64,000 bases of DNA from Anaeropeptidivorans aminofermentans (GCF_940670685.1 NZ_OW711693.1:2542001-2606000), one strand, 5' to 3'; positions 19,744-29,105 are shown, counted from the stretch's first letter. The notes: generated by a model not told the origin, from the letters alone. Made by a program: numbers and translations.

Positions 19744-19813
19744 TTGCGCCGATGATCGTTGAAACATATTTGCTTAACCCGCAAACCTATTGCAAGGCCA
19801 CAGTGAATGCGAC

Positions 19814-19904
19814 CTGCGATAGCGAGCAACTGATAGATTTTTGATAGCAAAAGTTCGGCAACCCGTTAGGATAAGGATAACTGAAATCATATACTATCAA
19901 ATGG
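19814..19904 (+). repeat. Right arm-type integrase/Xis binding repeats (candidate)
   Basis: Three GATAG-centred motifs (19818, 19832 and 19843) include ttgatagcaaa at 19841-19851, matching the left-end repeats at 3737-3758. ctatcaaatgg at 19894-19904 is the exact inverse of 3733-3743. Spacing of 11 bp between the last two equals the left-end spacing. Confidence 0.55.
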
Positions 19905-19951
19905 AATTAAAATATCTAAACGAAAAAGTTTAGAAACGAGATTAACTCGGC

Positions 19952-19962
19952 GAGTGGGAATA
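19952..19962 (+). repeat. attR core
   Basis: gagtgggaata, an exact copy of the guaA 3' end at 3668-3678. Host sequence resumes right after it with a terminator. Confidence 0.85.
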
Positions 19963-19967
19963 GAAAC

Positions 19968-20013
19968 AATAACCCCGTCAAACCTTGTAAATTCAGGGCT
20001 TATCGGGGTTATT
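19968..20013 (+). terminator. Probable original guaA terminator, displaced by the element
   Basis: A perfect 10-bp stem (19968-19977 with 20004-20013, aataaccccg) is followed by tttg. It starts 6 bp after attR, at the same place relative to the core as a guaA terminator would be without the element. Confidence 0.75.
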
Positions 20014-20864
20014 TTTGTTCCTCACCACACTTTTGATACGAGTTTATATTTTTGCAATTAAAATTATATTATTTATAATCGGGGAAAGCTAAAATATAGG
20101 TTTGAAATTCAGATAACTTTTTCTTAATCTTACTGTATTGTGGCTTCTGTTGGCCTATTCCCAAAGTCTTAGTTTTCCTATTATAAATTGACTTTTTATA
20201 TTGATGCAATAGGTATAATTAAATTTTCTCTATTAAAAGTTCTGGCTTTCAGCTATACAAATCTTAGTGTCACGCCTCTTCCAAAAGAATGATTTCTCAA
20301 TTATATTGAAGAAATTCAATCAAAATGTTTGCTAAGTATTTTGTGATGCTTTCTAACCCTTATTCAATCTATGGTTTACCGGCCTCTATCTTTAAAGCTT
20401 TAGACAAAACTTATTTTCTTATGAAGCTTAGCCACCGCAAAATATAGTTAAGCAAAATAATGTAGCCGCAAAAGCCTATCCCCATAGTTCAAAAACATGG
20501 ATTTCCGCAAAGAACCGTACATTTTTGAACTATTTTGAATATAAGGCTTTTGTGGCATTTATTTACTTGTTTTACTATACTTCGGTGATTGAAATTATAA
20601 AAAAATATAACGTGCTTCTTCGAAGCAAAGCTTACAGGCAATATGTCTAACAGCTTATTTGCATATGCTTATATCCTTCTGCAAATAATTCAGTTTTAAT
20701 TAATCTATTATAATTTGAGATATGTATAATTAGCTTATTAAATTAATAAACATAATTATAGCCTACTTGTCTTAATTATTTTTATATAAGATTTAAAGGG
20801 ATTGTTTTTGATAGAATTGTAACTCGTCTAAAATTTATTAACTATTTTTATAAAGGAGAATACT
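20014..20864. other. Intergenic region after the element
   Basis: About 850 bp with no supported gene. It is AT-rich in all frames. It contains the MITE-like element at 20443-20579 and a small hairpin near 20613-20630 (gcttcttcgaagc). The last 45 bp are the leader of the G3E GTPase gene with aaaggaga before its ATG. Confidence 0.6.
20443..20579. repeat. MITE-like inverted-repeat element, copy 1
   Basis: Imperfect long hairpin. Outer ends tatagttaagcaaaataa (left) and, inverted, tatagtaaaacaagtaaata (right). Inner perfect 12-bp arms atagttcaaaaa (20484-20495) and its complement (20522-20533) enclose a tip with gatttccgcaaag. The same architecture and end sequences recur at 38251-38369 and 41894-42026. 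No transposase inside. Confidence 0.7.
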
Positions 20865-21842
20865 ATGGCTGAAATATATATCATTTCAGGGTTTTTAGGA
20901 GCAGGAAAAACCACTTTGATTCAGAAACTGCTTAAAGAGGGCTTTCAAGATAAGAAGATAGCTCTTATAGAAAATGATTTTGGGGATATAAGCGTTGATG
21001 CTGCGCTTTTGAAATCTGGCAATGTTGAAGTTACCGAAATAAATTCAGGCTGTATATGCTGCAATCTTTCAGGCAATTTTATAAAAGCATTGCAGGAGCT
21101 GTTAAGACGATTCAAGCCCGATGCCATATTCATTGAACCTTCAGGCGTCGGAAAATTGTCGGATATTATAAAGTCCTGTTCTGATAAAAGTATCAGGCCT
21201 CTTGCTAAAGTTACAGCGAAAATAACCGTTGCCGATGTTAAAAGGTTCAAAATATATCTTAATAATTTCGGTGAATTTTTTGAAGACCAGATTCAAAATG
21301 CGGATACGATCCTTTTAAGGCATTCAGAAGATTTTCACCATAAAGTAAACGAAGTAATTGAGCTCATTAAGGAACTTAATAAAAATGCCGCTATTCTATC
21401 CAGGCCATGGGATAAAATCTCTGTAGAAGAAATTCTTCCTCCCAAATATAATACTAATACTCCCACACTCTTACATAAACATGTTAAAAAATGCAGCAGC
21501 AATCATCATAACTGCAATCACGTTCACCATAATGAGATAAGCTCTTATGCTTGCAATCATTCCCACTCAGCCGAAGAAGTATTTGACACTGTTACTATAA
21601 GGACTTCAAAGGCTTTTACTGCAGAAGATTTAAAGTCACGGATATCTTATATGGAACGGAACGCAGAAGGAACTATTCTACGGGCAAAGGGCATTTTAAA
21701 AGGAATAAACGGATATATTCATTTGCAATATCTTCCCGAAAACTTTGAAATAACAAATTGCCCTGTCAACGGAGATATGCTCTGTATTATAGGTCAGGGG
21801 CTTAACCGCCAGGAGCTTATAAATCTCTTTGATGGGGAGTGA
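20865..21842 (+). CDS. G3E-family GTPase, probable metal chaperone (COG0523)
   Basis: 325 residues. Walker A GFLGAGKTT, ENDFGDIS, and the metal-binding GCICCN motif (near residue 64) are intact, with IFIEPSGVG as Walker B-like. The canonical NKxD guanine motif is replaced by RHSED. A histidine/cysteine-rich stretch (about 205-235, including HHNCNHVHH) can hold Zn, Ni or Co. The C-terminal CobW_C domain follows. COG0523 proteins insert or traffic transition metals. First of three tightly linked genes with a permease and a YcgQ-like protein. No Zur box was seen upstream. Confidence 0.9.
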   Translation: MAEIYIISGFLGAGKTTLIQKLLKEGFQDKKIALIENDFGDISVDAALLKSGNVEVTEINSGCICCNLSGNFIKALQELLRRFKPDAIFIEPSGVGKLSDIIKSCSDKSIRPLAKVTAKITVADVKRFKIYLNNFGEFFEDQIQNADTILLRHSEDFHHKVNEVIELIKELNKNAAILSRPWDKISVEEILPPKYNTNTPTLLHKHVKKCSSNHHNCNHVHHNEISSYACNHSHSAEEVFDTVTIRTSKAFTAEDLKSRISYMERNAEGTILRAKGILKGINGYIHLQYLPENFEITNCPVNGDMLCIIGQGLNRQELINLFDGE

Positions 21843-21847
21843 ACATA

Positions 21848-23425
21848 ATGAAGATACCCGTTTATGCTATCACCGGTTTTCTGGATTCCGGAAAAACTTC
21901 ATTTTTAAATAATATGCTGAATAGACGTGACTGCCGGGAGCTTCAATTGCTTGTAATTCAATTTGAAGCCGGTGAAGAAGAGTTTTTCAGCCGGTATGAA
22001 AATTGTGGAAATCTTATGTTTACTAAAAGGCAGTTAGAAAATAATCCTGAAAAAATAATAAAAGATATGCTGCATTATATAAGCAGCAATAAAATCGATG
22101 AAATCTGGGTTGAATGGAACTGCATGGTTCCTGTATCCCAATTGCAGGACTTGCTTTTAAACAATGCCTTGCAAACTCGATGCAAAATACAAAAGGTATT
22201 TCATATTGCAGACTGCAGGAATATAGAAAATTTTCTTGGAAGAACAGGAAGCGCACTTCCGGGTCAGATTTCCGACAGTGATTTTATTGTTCTCCGCTCT
22301 TCCTTTGAATATTCTTCCGATAAAATACGCCGTCTTATAAAAGGGATAAACCCCAAAGCAAATATCTATGAAACGAAGGGTATGAATATAAGCGAGGAGA
22401 TATATAACGAAATCTTTAGCAGAAAAATACACCCTTTAAATTCATTTTTATTAACTTCTATATTTATTATTTTTATATACCTTTTTGGTAAGCCGGTTCT
22501 TGAAGGCCTTAACATACCGGTAAATAGGGTTATAAATGTTTTTCTGGGCATTATCCTTCAAGCTGTGCCCTTTTTGCTGATTGGTGTATTGCTGTCCTCT
22601 GCAATTCAGGTTTTTATACCTAAAACCTTTATAGAAAAACACTTTCCAAAATCACCGGAGCTTGGAATGGCTGTTGCCATATTGGCTGGTTTTTGCCTTC
22701 CTGTGTGTGACTGCGCCTCTATTCCAATCTTTCGGAGTCTGGTAAGAAAAGGCGTCCCTCTTCCCGCCGCAGTAACATTTATGACAGTAACCCCCATTAT
22801 AAACCCCGTAGTTATTTTATCCACTTACTATGCCTTTGGAAGCCTGAATGTCGTATTAGAACGTATTTGTTTAGGCATAGTTTCGGCAATTATTATTGGT
22901 CTTGTTTTTTCCCTGAAGTCTTATAAAGAGGATATCTTATCGGGGGGAAGCTTTGACCGCATTATGTGCAGCTGCGGATTTTATGAAGATACTGAGTCTA
23001 TTAATTCCCTGCCGGGGAAAATAGGGCTTTTTATACGCCACTCCCAAGCCGAATTTTTTGATGTAGGAAAATATTTAATGATTGGCTCTTTCGTAGCCTC
23101 TGCCTTTCAAATCATGGGTACGAATCTGTTTATCTCAATGGAAAGCGGTACTGGATTGGCAATCTCTATTATAATTATGATGGCAATGGCATTTGTTCTT
23201 TCTTTATGCTCCTCATCGGATGCAATTGTCGCCCGAAGCTTTGCCCGGCAGTTTCCCATGGGAGCCGTTATGGCCTTTCTTATATTCGGGCCGATGATGG
23301 ACATAAAAAATATAATGATGCTCTCTTCCGGATTTTCAAAGAGTTTTATTTTAAAATTACTTTTTACGGCATTTACCGTATGCTTTTTGGTTGTTTTCCT
23401 GCTGTATGGAATGGGAGGAGTTTAA
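21848..23425 (+). CDS. Fusion of a G3E-like GTPase domain and a DUF318/ArsP-type permease
   Basis: 525 residues from ATG 21848 (ggggag 9 nt upstream). Residues about 1-190 form a second CobW-like nucleotide-binding domain with GFLDSGKTS and WVEWNCM, but no CxCC motif. From about 200 on there are 8-9 membrane segments of the COG0701 permease family with the signature PVCDCASIPIFRSLVRKGVP and FMTVTPIINPVVI. The Cys pair in CDC is conserved in this family. The upstream stop lies 6 nt before this start. A GTPase physically tied to the channel suggests nucleotide-gated metal transport; substrate unknown. Confidence 0.85.
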   Translation: MKIPVYAITGFLDSGKTSFLNNMLNRRDCRELQLLVIQFEAGEEEFFSRYENCGNLMFTKRQLENNPEKIIKDMLHYISSNKIDEIWVEWNCMVPVSQLQDLLLNNALQTRCKIQKVFHIADCRNIENFLGRTGSALPGQISDSDFIVLRSSFEYSSDKIRRLIKGINPKANIYETKGMNISEEIYNEIFSRKIHPLNSFLLTSIFIIFIYLFGKPVLEGLNIPVNRVINVFLGIILQAVPFLLIGVLLSSAIQVFIPKTFIEKHFPKSPELGMAVAILAGFCLPVCDCASIPIFRSLVRKGVPLPAAVTFMTVTPIINPVVILSTYYAFGSLNVVLERICLGIVSAIIIGLVFSLKSYKEDILSGGSFDRIMCSCGFYEDTESINSLPGKIGLFIRHSQAEFFDVGKYLMIGSFVASAFQIMGTNLFISMESGTGLAISIIIMMAMAFVLSLCSSSDAIVARSFARQFPMGAVMAFLIFGPMMDIKNIMMLSSGFSKSFILKLLFTAFTVCFLVVFLLYGMGGV

Positions 23426-24250
23426 ATGGAAATTAAATTAAGAGCATTTAATCCTCAAATTTTTCTAGAAATCTTATGTTACAGTATTTTCGGCGGGCTA
23501 ATGATTTATCTCGTTAAAAGCGGAAAATACCTTAACTATGTTACGCCTAAAATGGCTCCTTATCTTTATTTTTCAGCTTTCATTATGGCAATATGGTCAT
23601 TTTCAAGCATTAGACGGCTGTTTCTTACTAAATATAAAATAAGGTCTATGCACTGTATGGTACTTGCTATTCCGGCATTGCTGATACTCCTCCCCCATCA
23701 GGCCTTGGGCGCATCGGACTTTTTGGGAAATTATATCAGTGTAGCTTCTTTTTTAAGTAATCAGGGAGAAAATATATTCAAAAAAGTGGAATTATTGGGA
23801 AATACCCTATCAAGCACACAGCCCGATATTTATGAAAATGAACCCTCCGGCGCTCTTCCCGGTCTGGACCCGGAAAATAAAAGAATCACCTTATCCGATG
23901 ATAACTTTTTCCTGTGGATGAATGTATTATACGCGGATATGAAAACCTATGAGGGATATACCTTAATTACAACAGGTTTTATATACAAAGACCCTAAAAT
24001 CGTAAAAGAAAATGAATTCGTACCTGCCCGCCTTGCAATGACTTGCTGTGTCGCAGATTTAGTCCCTATGGGGCTGATTTGCCGATATAACAAGGCATCT
24101 GAGCTTAACCCAGAGGAATGGGTTACTGTCGAAGGGATTATTTTTACCGGAACTTATGAGTTTGGCGGCAAAATATATGAAGAACCTCAGCTAGAGGTCA
24201 TTCGTATTACCCCCGCAAAGCCTTTGGAAGGATATGTCTATCCCTATTGA
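23426..24250 (+). CDS. YcgQ/TIGR03943-family membrane protein
   Basis: 274 residues. Two N-terminal membrane helices (about 15-32 and 45-65) plus one near 80-100, then an extracytoplasmic domain with ARLAMTCCVADLVPMGLICR, typical of the YcgQ/DUF1980 family. It starts directly after the permease stop. YcgR (COG0701) and YcgQ are commonly paired, which supports a joint transport complex. The CC pair in the outer domain could bind metal. Confidence 0.87.
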   Translation: MEIKLRAFNPQIFLEILCYSIFGGLMIYLVKSGKYLNYVTPKMAPYLYFSAFIMAIWSFSSIRRLFLTKYKIRSMHCMVLAIPALLILLPHQALGASDFLGNYISVASFLSNQGENIFKKVELLGNTLSSTQPDIYENEPSGALPGLDPENKRITLSDDNFFLWMNVLYADMKTYEGYTLITTGFIYKDPKIVKENEFVPARLAMTCCVADLVPMGLICRYNKASELNPEEWVTVEGIIFTGTYEFGGKIYEEPQLEVIRITPAKPLEGYVYPY

Positions 24251-24425
24251 TATTAAAGGTTTTATAAATTCTAAAATCATAAAAACTACTTGAGCTTTAT
24301 TCCACTTTTGACATTTAAAAATTAATATTTCCCTGGCTGCATACAAAAATATAAAAAATATAAGGCAAAAACGGTTAAGCCCATTGGTTTATCGTAAGAA
24401 TTGTAGAGATTTAAGTGATATTATT

Positions 24426-24698
24426 ATGGCCATCGACACAAATAAATCCTTTAATATGCCAGGGCTTCACTGCTCTAACGTGGTTATTTCGAACGACAGC
24501 TCCTATTTTTGTCTGCTTGTAAAGAATCTCAGTATGCAGATGATAAATCCTTTTACTGTAGGAGCAGGATATAATGAAGTAAATATGACACTGCAAGACG
24601 GCACAATACACGACCCTGAGGCTGGAGCGGTTTCCAGCAAACGTGTATTTCATCCCTTAAAACATGGCAGAAACTTATTTATGAAGGAAAAAGTCTGA
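24426..24698 (+). CDS. Uncertain small ORF, no recognised family
   Basis: 90 residues from ATG 24426 (a TTG at 24384 would extend it). No clear ribosome site. The sequence NPFTVGAGYNEVNMTLQDGT does not match a family I know. It ends at a strong terminator (24717-24754), which slightly supports a real transcript. It may instead be a fragment of a lost gene. Confidence 0.35.
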   Translation: MAIDTNKSFNMPGLHCSNVVISNDSSYFCLLVKNLSMQMINPFTVGAGYNEVNMTLQDGTIHDPEAGAVSSKRVFHPLKHGRNLFMKEKV

Positions 24699-24716
24699 AT
24701 AATATCCCTATCCTAA

Positions 24717-24754
24717 AAAAGAGGTGGTGTGAAAAATTTTGTACCACCTCTTTT
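24717..24754. terminator. Bidirectional terminator between convergent genes
   Basis: A perfect 12-bp stem (24717-24728 with 24743-24754, aaaagaggtggt) with A and T tracts on both sides. It serves the + strand metal operon and the - strand ABC operon. Confidence 0.85.
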
Positions 24755-24850
24755 TATTGTTATGATAGGCCTTATTATATTTCTTGGCTATACAGCCTTG
24801 CAAATCCTTTCTCGCAAGTACAGAATAAGCCAAAAATAACTTTCTTCAAA

Positions 24851-26596
24851 TCAAGCTATGCGGCCGCCCAGTTTCCAGCCAATGGATTTTTCACGCATAC
24901 GGATAAAATCGGCATATAAACCGCCTGCCTGCATAAGCTCCCGATGGGTTCCCCGCTGGGTTATCTTACCTTGATCCAGTACAAGAATTTGGTCGGCATT
25001 CTGGACAGTTTTCAAGCGGTGGGCAATCATAATAATAGTTTTGCCATAAGTAAGTTCGGCAATTGCTTCCTGAAGCAAAGCCTCGTTTTCCGGGTCCACA
25101 TTGGCGGTGGCCTCGTCAAGGATTATGATGGGCGCATCCTTTAAGAGGGCACGGGCAATGGAAATACGCTGTTTTTCACCTCCGGAAATAGTAGCGCCGC
25201 CTTCACCGATTATCGTATCGTAGCCCTCGGGCAAAGCACTGATAAAGTCGTGGCAGCATGCCTTTCTTGCCGCTTCTTCTACCTCTGCCATAGTTGCATT
25301 AGGCTTTCCGAACTTGATATTGTTGGCAATGGTATCATTAAAGAGATAAACATTTTGAAATACCATACTGAAATTACTCAGCAGGCTATCCAAGGTATAC
25401 TCCCGAACATCAATGCCGCCAAGGGTGATACTGCCACTGTCTACGTCCCAAAAGCGAGCCATAAGGCTGGTTAGCGTGGTTTTGCCGCCGCCTGAGGGAC
25501 CCACGATGGCAGTGGTACTTCCTTCGGGTATCTCAAAGGAAACCTTGTCGATTACCTTTTTATTTTCGTAGCGGAATGTCACCTGCTCCCCTTTTATAGT
25601 GCAGGATTTGGGCTTTATGGCTTTTCCGTCTATATCCATCACGGGAGTTTCAAATACCTTATTAATTTTATCCATAGAAAGGTCAAGCACACGCAAAAGT
25701 GCGCTGTAATTGCCTGCGGTATCCAGCTGGGCATACACCATAAAGGAGGAAATAACCAGAAGCAAACAATTAATCAGCTCTATAGAACCTCTTACATACA
25801 GCAGCACAGAAAGAAAAATCATAGCAATGCCAAAGAGCTTAAGTACAAAGCTCTGCGTACCGGTATAAGGTACAAAGGTTTTTTCAAGCTTAACATTGAT
25901 TTCCTCATTCTCTTTGATAGCTTGATCAACGGTTTTATTGGCTTCTTGATCGAGGTTATAAGAGCGGACTACCCCAATCCCCTGCACATATTCTAAAACT
26001 GATCCTACCAGGCGGGTATCAGATGCTGTTTTTAGAGGTGAAACCTGATGGGATTTTTTCTGCATGAGGGCATTGATACCGAAAAATGCAGAAATTCCTA
26101 CAAGGAGAAGAAGCCCAATACGCCAATCATAAAGCAGAATAACAAAAGTGAACATGGCAGTGGTCAAAAGTCCTTGGGTAGTGAGCATAATCACTCTTGT
26201 TGCAACATCTTGGAGATTTTCCGCAGTGTTCGTGGTGATGGAAGTAATGTCACCGAGGCTGTTGTCGTTAAAATAGCCCATAGGCATGTATTTGAGCCTT
26301 TCGCCAATTTCTACGCGCTTGTTGGTAGCGACCGTATATCCGCCGACGGTCTGCTTCATGGTAAGGCTTCGCCGGGTCAGCATACAGCCTATAACGCTCA
26401 CCAACATAATACCAAAGGATATCCACACCGTTTGCACGCTTACACGCTCATTCATAAGCGCAGTCAGCACGACGGCAATGGCAGGGATACGCAGCGACTC
26501 AAACAAGGCATGAATCAAGGAAAGGCCAAGCGACTGATAAAACAGACGGCGCTGATTACCGCTGAATTGGAAGAACTTTTTGAATATGGCTATCAT
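24851..26596 (-). CDS. ABC exporter half-transporter (MdlB type), second of a pair
   Basis: 581 residues from ATG 26596, chosen because aaggaggtga lies just upstream; a longer frame exists but lacks one. A six-helix type I exporter domain (about 1-310) is followed by an ATPase with Walker A GPSGGGKTT, signature ISGGEKQR, Walker B IIILDEATANVD and switch IAHR. It overlaps the preceding ABC gene by ATGA, so the two likely form a heterodimer. Both ATP sites look complete. Substrate is unknown; the TetR neighbour suggests drugs, peptides or another toxic ligand. Confidence 0.9.
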   Translation of the reverse strand: MIAIFKKFFQFSGNQRRLFYQSLGLSLIHALFESLRIPAIAVVLTALMNERVSVQTVWISFGIMLVSVIGCMLTRRSLTMKQTVGGYTVATNKRVEIGERLKYMPMGYFNDNSLGDITSITTNTAENLQDVATRVIMLTTQGLLTTAMFTFVILLYDWRIGLLLLVGISAFFGINALMQKKSHQVSPLKTASDTRLVGSVLEYVQGIGVVRSYNLDQEANKTVDQAIKENEEINVKLEKTFVPYTGTQSFVLKLFGIAMIFLSVLLYVRGSIELINCLLLVISSFMVYAQLDTAGNYSALLRVLDLSMDKINKVFETPVMDIDGKAIKPKSCTIKGEQVTFRYENKKVIDKVSFEIPEGSTTAIVGPSGGGKTTLTSLMARFWDVDSGSITLGGIDVREYTLDSLLSNFSMVFQNVYLFNDTIANNIKFGKPNATMAEVEEAARKACCHDFISALPEGYDTIIGEGGATISGGEKQRISIARALLKDAPIIILDEATANVDPENEALLQEAIAELTYGKTIIMIAHRLKTVQNADQILVLDQGKITQRGTHRELMQAGGLYADFIRMREKSIGWKLGGRIA

Positions 26597-28359
26597 GCAA
26601 TCACCTCCTTTGATGTAATTTCCACGCCGTCCTTGGCAGATGTATGAGCCTTCCACATACTCTTATAAAGAGGTGAGGAGGTCAACAAAACGCTGTGAGT
26701 GCCTTGGGCCGCAACCTGTCCTTTTTCTATGACAACGATACTGTCGGAATCGGTAATGGTAGAAAGCCTATGAGCAATAACAATGAGAGTTTTACCCTCC
26801 ACCAGCCTAGATACCGCCGCCTGTATGACCGCCTCGTTTTCCGGGTCGGTATAGGCTGTTGCTTCGTCAAGAATGATAATAGGGGCGTCTTTAAGCATGG
26901 CTCGTGCTATGGTAATGCGTTGCCGCTCTCCTCCCGAAAGATGCCCGCCGGCACCGCCGGCACGGGTTTCATAGCCTTTCTCCAGCTGCATAATAAAGTC
27001 GTGGCAGCCGCTTTTACGGGCTACCTCTTCCACTTCTTCATCGCTTGCATTAGACTTACCCATGCGGATATTTTCCCGTATGCTTTCGTCGAAAAGATAA
27101 TTATCCTGTGCCACATAAGCAATCATGCTATTCAGCTGAGCAAGCGGTATTTGACGTATATCGGTTCCGCCGATGGTGATTTGCCCATCGCCTGTGTCCC
27201 ACAAAGAAGCTATTAGTTTGGCAATGGTGGATTTTCCGCCGCCTGAAGGTCCAACCAACGCCGTCACGCTGCCTGCCGGTATCGAGAGGTTTACCCCTTG
27301 AAGCACCGGCTTTTCCTCATAAGCAAAGCTAACATCTTCTAATCGAATGTCATAGCCCTTTACTGTCGCGGGAGCCGTAGGGCGAACAAGGTCGGGCTGG
27401 GTTAACACGTCGGTTACTTCGCCCACGATGGTGTGTATTTTACCTACGTCATCTGAATAACTCATCGTTGTAATAAGAGGGCCCATAATGCCCAGTGATA
27501 AAATTATAGACACGATAAAGGTTTCAATAGGTAAACTGCCCTTCATATACAGCATAGTTCCGATGGGCAGTACGCTAACCAGAACCGCTGGAAATACCGA
27601 CATAGCCAGAGAAAAAAAGGGCAAAGTCGAACGCATCCAGTCAATAGCAGAGTAAGCGGCTTCTTTTGCTGCGGTTGTAAATTTTTCATAAGAGGAAGCC
27701 GACTGGTTAAAAGCCTTAATGACCTCAATACCGCCGATATATTCCACCGCCACATCATTGAGACGCTTATTTTTAATAACATAATTCTTAAAACGCGCCT
27801 CATAGCTACCCATCATGCCCATATAGCATAAAATCCCCAGCGGCAGAGGTATAATCGCCGCCAGTGCCATACGCCAGTCCAAAACAAAAAGATACACCAC
27901 AGTGACAATGGAAATCAAAATATTGCCTCCCATTTCCGGCACAACATGAGCAAGAGTGGTTTCCATACTGTCTACCCGTTCCACTATGATGTTTTTAAGC
28001 CTTCCTGAAGGAGTATCCAGCAGATAGCCCATCGGTAACCGAGTAAGCTTTTGGGTTAGCTTTAAACGCACCTCTGAGAGCACTGCAAAGGTGGATTTAT
28101 GAGAAAGCGACGTGGAAATACCATGGAACAGATACCGAAGCATCCAAAATCCTGCGGCAAGCAGGCAGTAAAAACCATAAATGCCCATATCGGTTTCTCC
28201 CCGAAGCAGTGCAAGTACTATTTGCGCCACTAAAAAATAAGGCACCATGCTGCAGGCTACCCCCAAAGTGGCAAAAATTAACGAGGCAATATACCCGCCT
28301 TTGTGGGGGTAAGCAAACTCCCACAGCCACGAAACAACACCTCTTGAATCTTGATTCAT
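26593..28359 (-). CDS. ABC exporter half-transporter, first of a pair
   Basis: 588 residues. Membrane domain about 1-320 with six predicted helices, then an ATPase with Walker A GPSGGGKST, signature LSGGERQR, Walker B IIILDEATAYTD and switch IAHR. The usual D-loop pattern (EATAxxD) is kept. The stop overlaps the next start. It follows the TetR gene by 70 bp on the same strand. RBS aaggagg lies before the ATG. Confidence 0.92.
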   Translation of the reverse strand: MNQDSRGVVSWLWEFAYPHKGGYIASLIFATLGVACSMVPYFLVAQIVLALLRGETDMGIYGFYCLLAAGFWMLRYLFHGISTSLSHKSTFAVLSEVRLKLTQKLTRLPMGYLLDTPSGRLKNIIVERVDSMETTLAHVVPEMGGNILISIVTVVYLFVLDWRMALAAIIPLPLGILCYMGMMGSYEARFKNYVIKNKRLNDVAVEYIGGIEVIKAFNQSASSYEKFTTAAKEAAYSAIDWMRSTLPFFSLAMSVFPAVLVSVLPIGTMLYMKGSLPIETFIVSIILSLGIMGPLITTMSYSDDVGKIHTIVGEVTDVLTQPDLVRPTAPATVKGYDIRLEDVSFAYEEKPVLQGVNLSIPAGSVTALVGPSGGGKSTIAKLIASLWDTGDGQITIGGTDIRQIPLAQLNSMIAYVAQDNYLFDESIRENIRMGKSNASDEEVEEVARKSGCHDFIMQLEKGYETRAGGAGGHLSGGERQRITIARAMLKDAPIIILDEATAYTDPENEAVIQAAVSRLVEGKTLIVIAHRLSTITDSDSIVVIEKGQVAAQGTHSVLLTSSPLYKSMWKAHTSAKDGVEITSKEVIA

Positions 28360-28429
28360 TTTGACTCCTCCTTATATAAATTAGATATATTTATTAGCCT
28401 AAGTTAACTAACGCCTAAAAATTTTAGGG

Positions 28430-29044
28430 CTATTTCAGCCCTAAAATGGTATCCCAACCGGCACTATAAAATTTATTTAACGTACGAATATATTCCAACG
28501 CTCGTTCCTTAGGCATATCGTGGGCAACAGTCTCAAAAATGCCGTAGTAAAAGGCACTGGAAAGAATATGGTTCATATCGTCGTCAATATTGGGAATATC
28601 ATGCCCCAAATTACGCAGCGCATTGATAAACCGCCGGGTATGCTCTATTTCTATTTCAAGCAAACTGTCAATGTAATGCTCATATTCCGTACCGGCAGAG
28701 CAGCACACCACAAGTTTGAAAGCATCAAAATGGAGGTATACATAGCTGATAAATTCCTCCAAGGCATGGCTTGAGTAGCTGTGCACCTGCTTTTCCTTAT
28801 AATCGGCAGGGAATGCGTCAAATTTACTCTGTACTGAAAAATACCAATCCCGAAGATAATTCGCCGGCTCTGAAACGAGAGCATCAAATAAAGCTGCTTT
28901 GTCGGGGTAATAGCCATAGATTGCCCCTGTAGTAACCCCTGCCTCTCGGGCAATGCTCCGTAAAGAGGCATTTTTATATCCCTTTTGCAAAAATTCAGCC
29001 TTGCCTGCCTCCAGTATACGGTTTTGAGTGGATTCGCCTGCCAT
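28430..29044 (-). CDS. TetR-family repressor of the ABC exporter
   Basis: 204 residues. N-terminal HTH (about 8-50) with the family pattern ILEAGKAEFLQKGYKNASLR, SIAREAGVTTGAIYGYYPDK and ALFDAL; the C-terminal part is the divergent ligand-binding helical domain. It is first in the operon with the two ABC genes. The promoter at 29077-29105 contains a palindrome over the -10, so it probably represses its own operon until a ligand binds. Confidence 0.92.
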   Translation of the reverse strand: MAGESTQNRILEAGKAEFLQKGYKNASLRSIAREAGVTTGAIYGYYPDKAALFDALVSEPANYLRDWYFSVQSKFDAFPADYKEKQVHSYSSHALEEFISYVYLHFDAFKLVVCCSAGTEYEHYIDSLLEIEIEHTRRFINALRNLGHDIPNIDDDMNHILSSAFYYGIFETVAHDMPKERALEYIRTLNKFYSAGWDTILGLK

Positions 29045-29067
29045 GTAAGCCCTCCCTTCAGGATATT

Positions 29068-29105
29068 TATAACAGTGTTATATCATAGCTTTATCTTTTT
29101 GTCAA
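29068..29105 (-). promoter_or_regulatory. Promoter and palindromic operator of the TetR-ABC operon
   Basis: On the minus strand: TTGACA (complement of 29100-29105), 17-bp spacer, TATAAC (complement of 29077-29082). A perfect 7-bp inverted repeat tataaca-g-tgttata (29068-29082) covers the -10, as expected for an autorepressing TetR protein. Confidence 0.8.

Larger units (their letters stand above)
3668..19962 (+). mobile_element. Integrative mobilizable element at the 3' end of guaA (about 16.3 kb)
   Basis: The two ends share an 11-bp perfect direct repeat (gagtgggaata, 3668-3678 and 19952-19962). Inside lie repressor, Xis, tyrosine integrase, RepA-like ATPase, MobV relaxase, candidate oriT, RHH/SLOG genes, a type I RM locus and a PHP-ATPase. 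Arm-type repeats (TTGATAGCA) sit just inside both ends. Much of it (4150-9300 and hsdM/hsdR) is visibly more GC-rich than the host genes. No VirB4, VirD4 or other mating-pore gene is present, which points to mobilization in trans (IME) rather than a self-transmissible ICE. Confidence 0.9.

Noticed and set aside
19200-20000. tRNA gene as integration target
   Set aside because: No cloverleaf seen; the duplicated core is the guaA 3' end.
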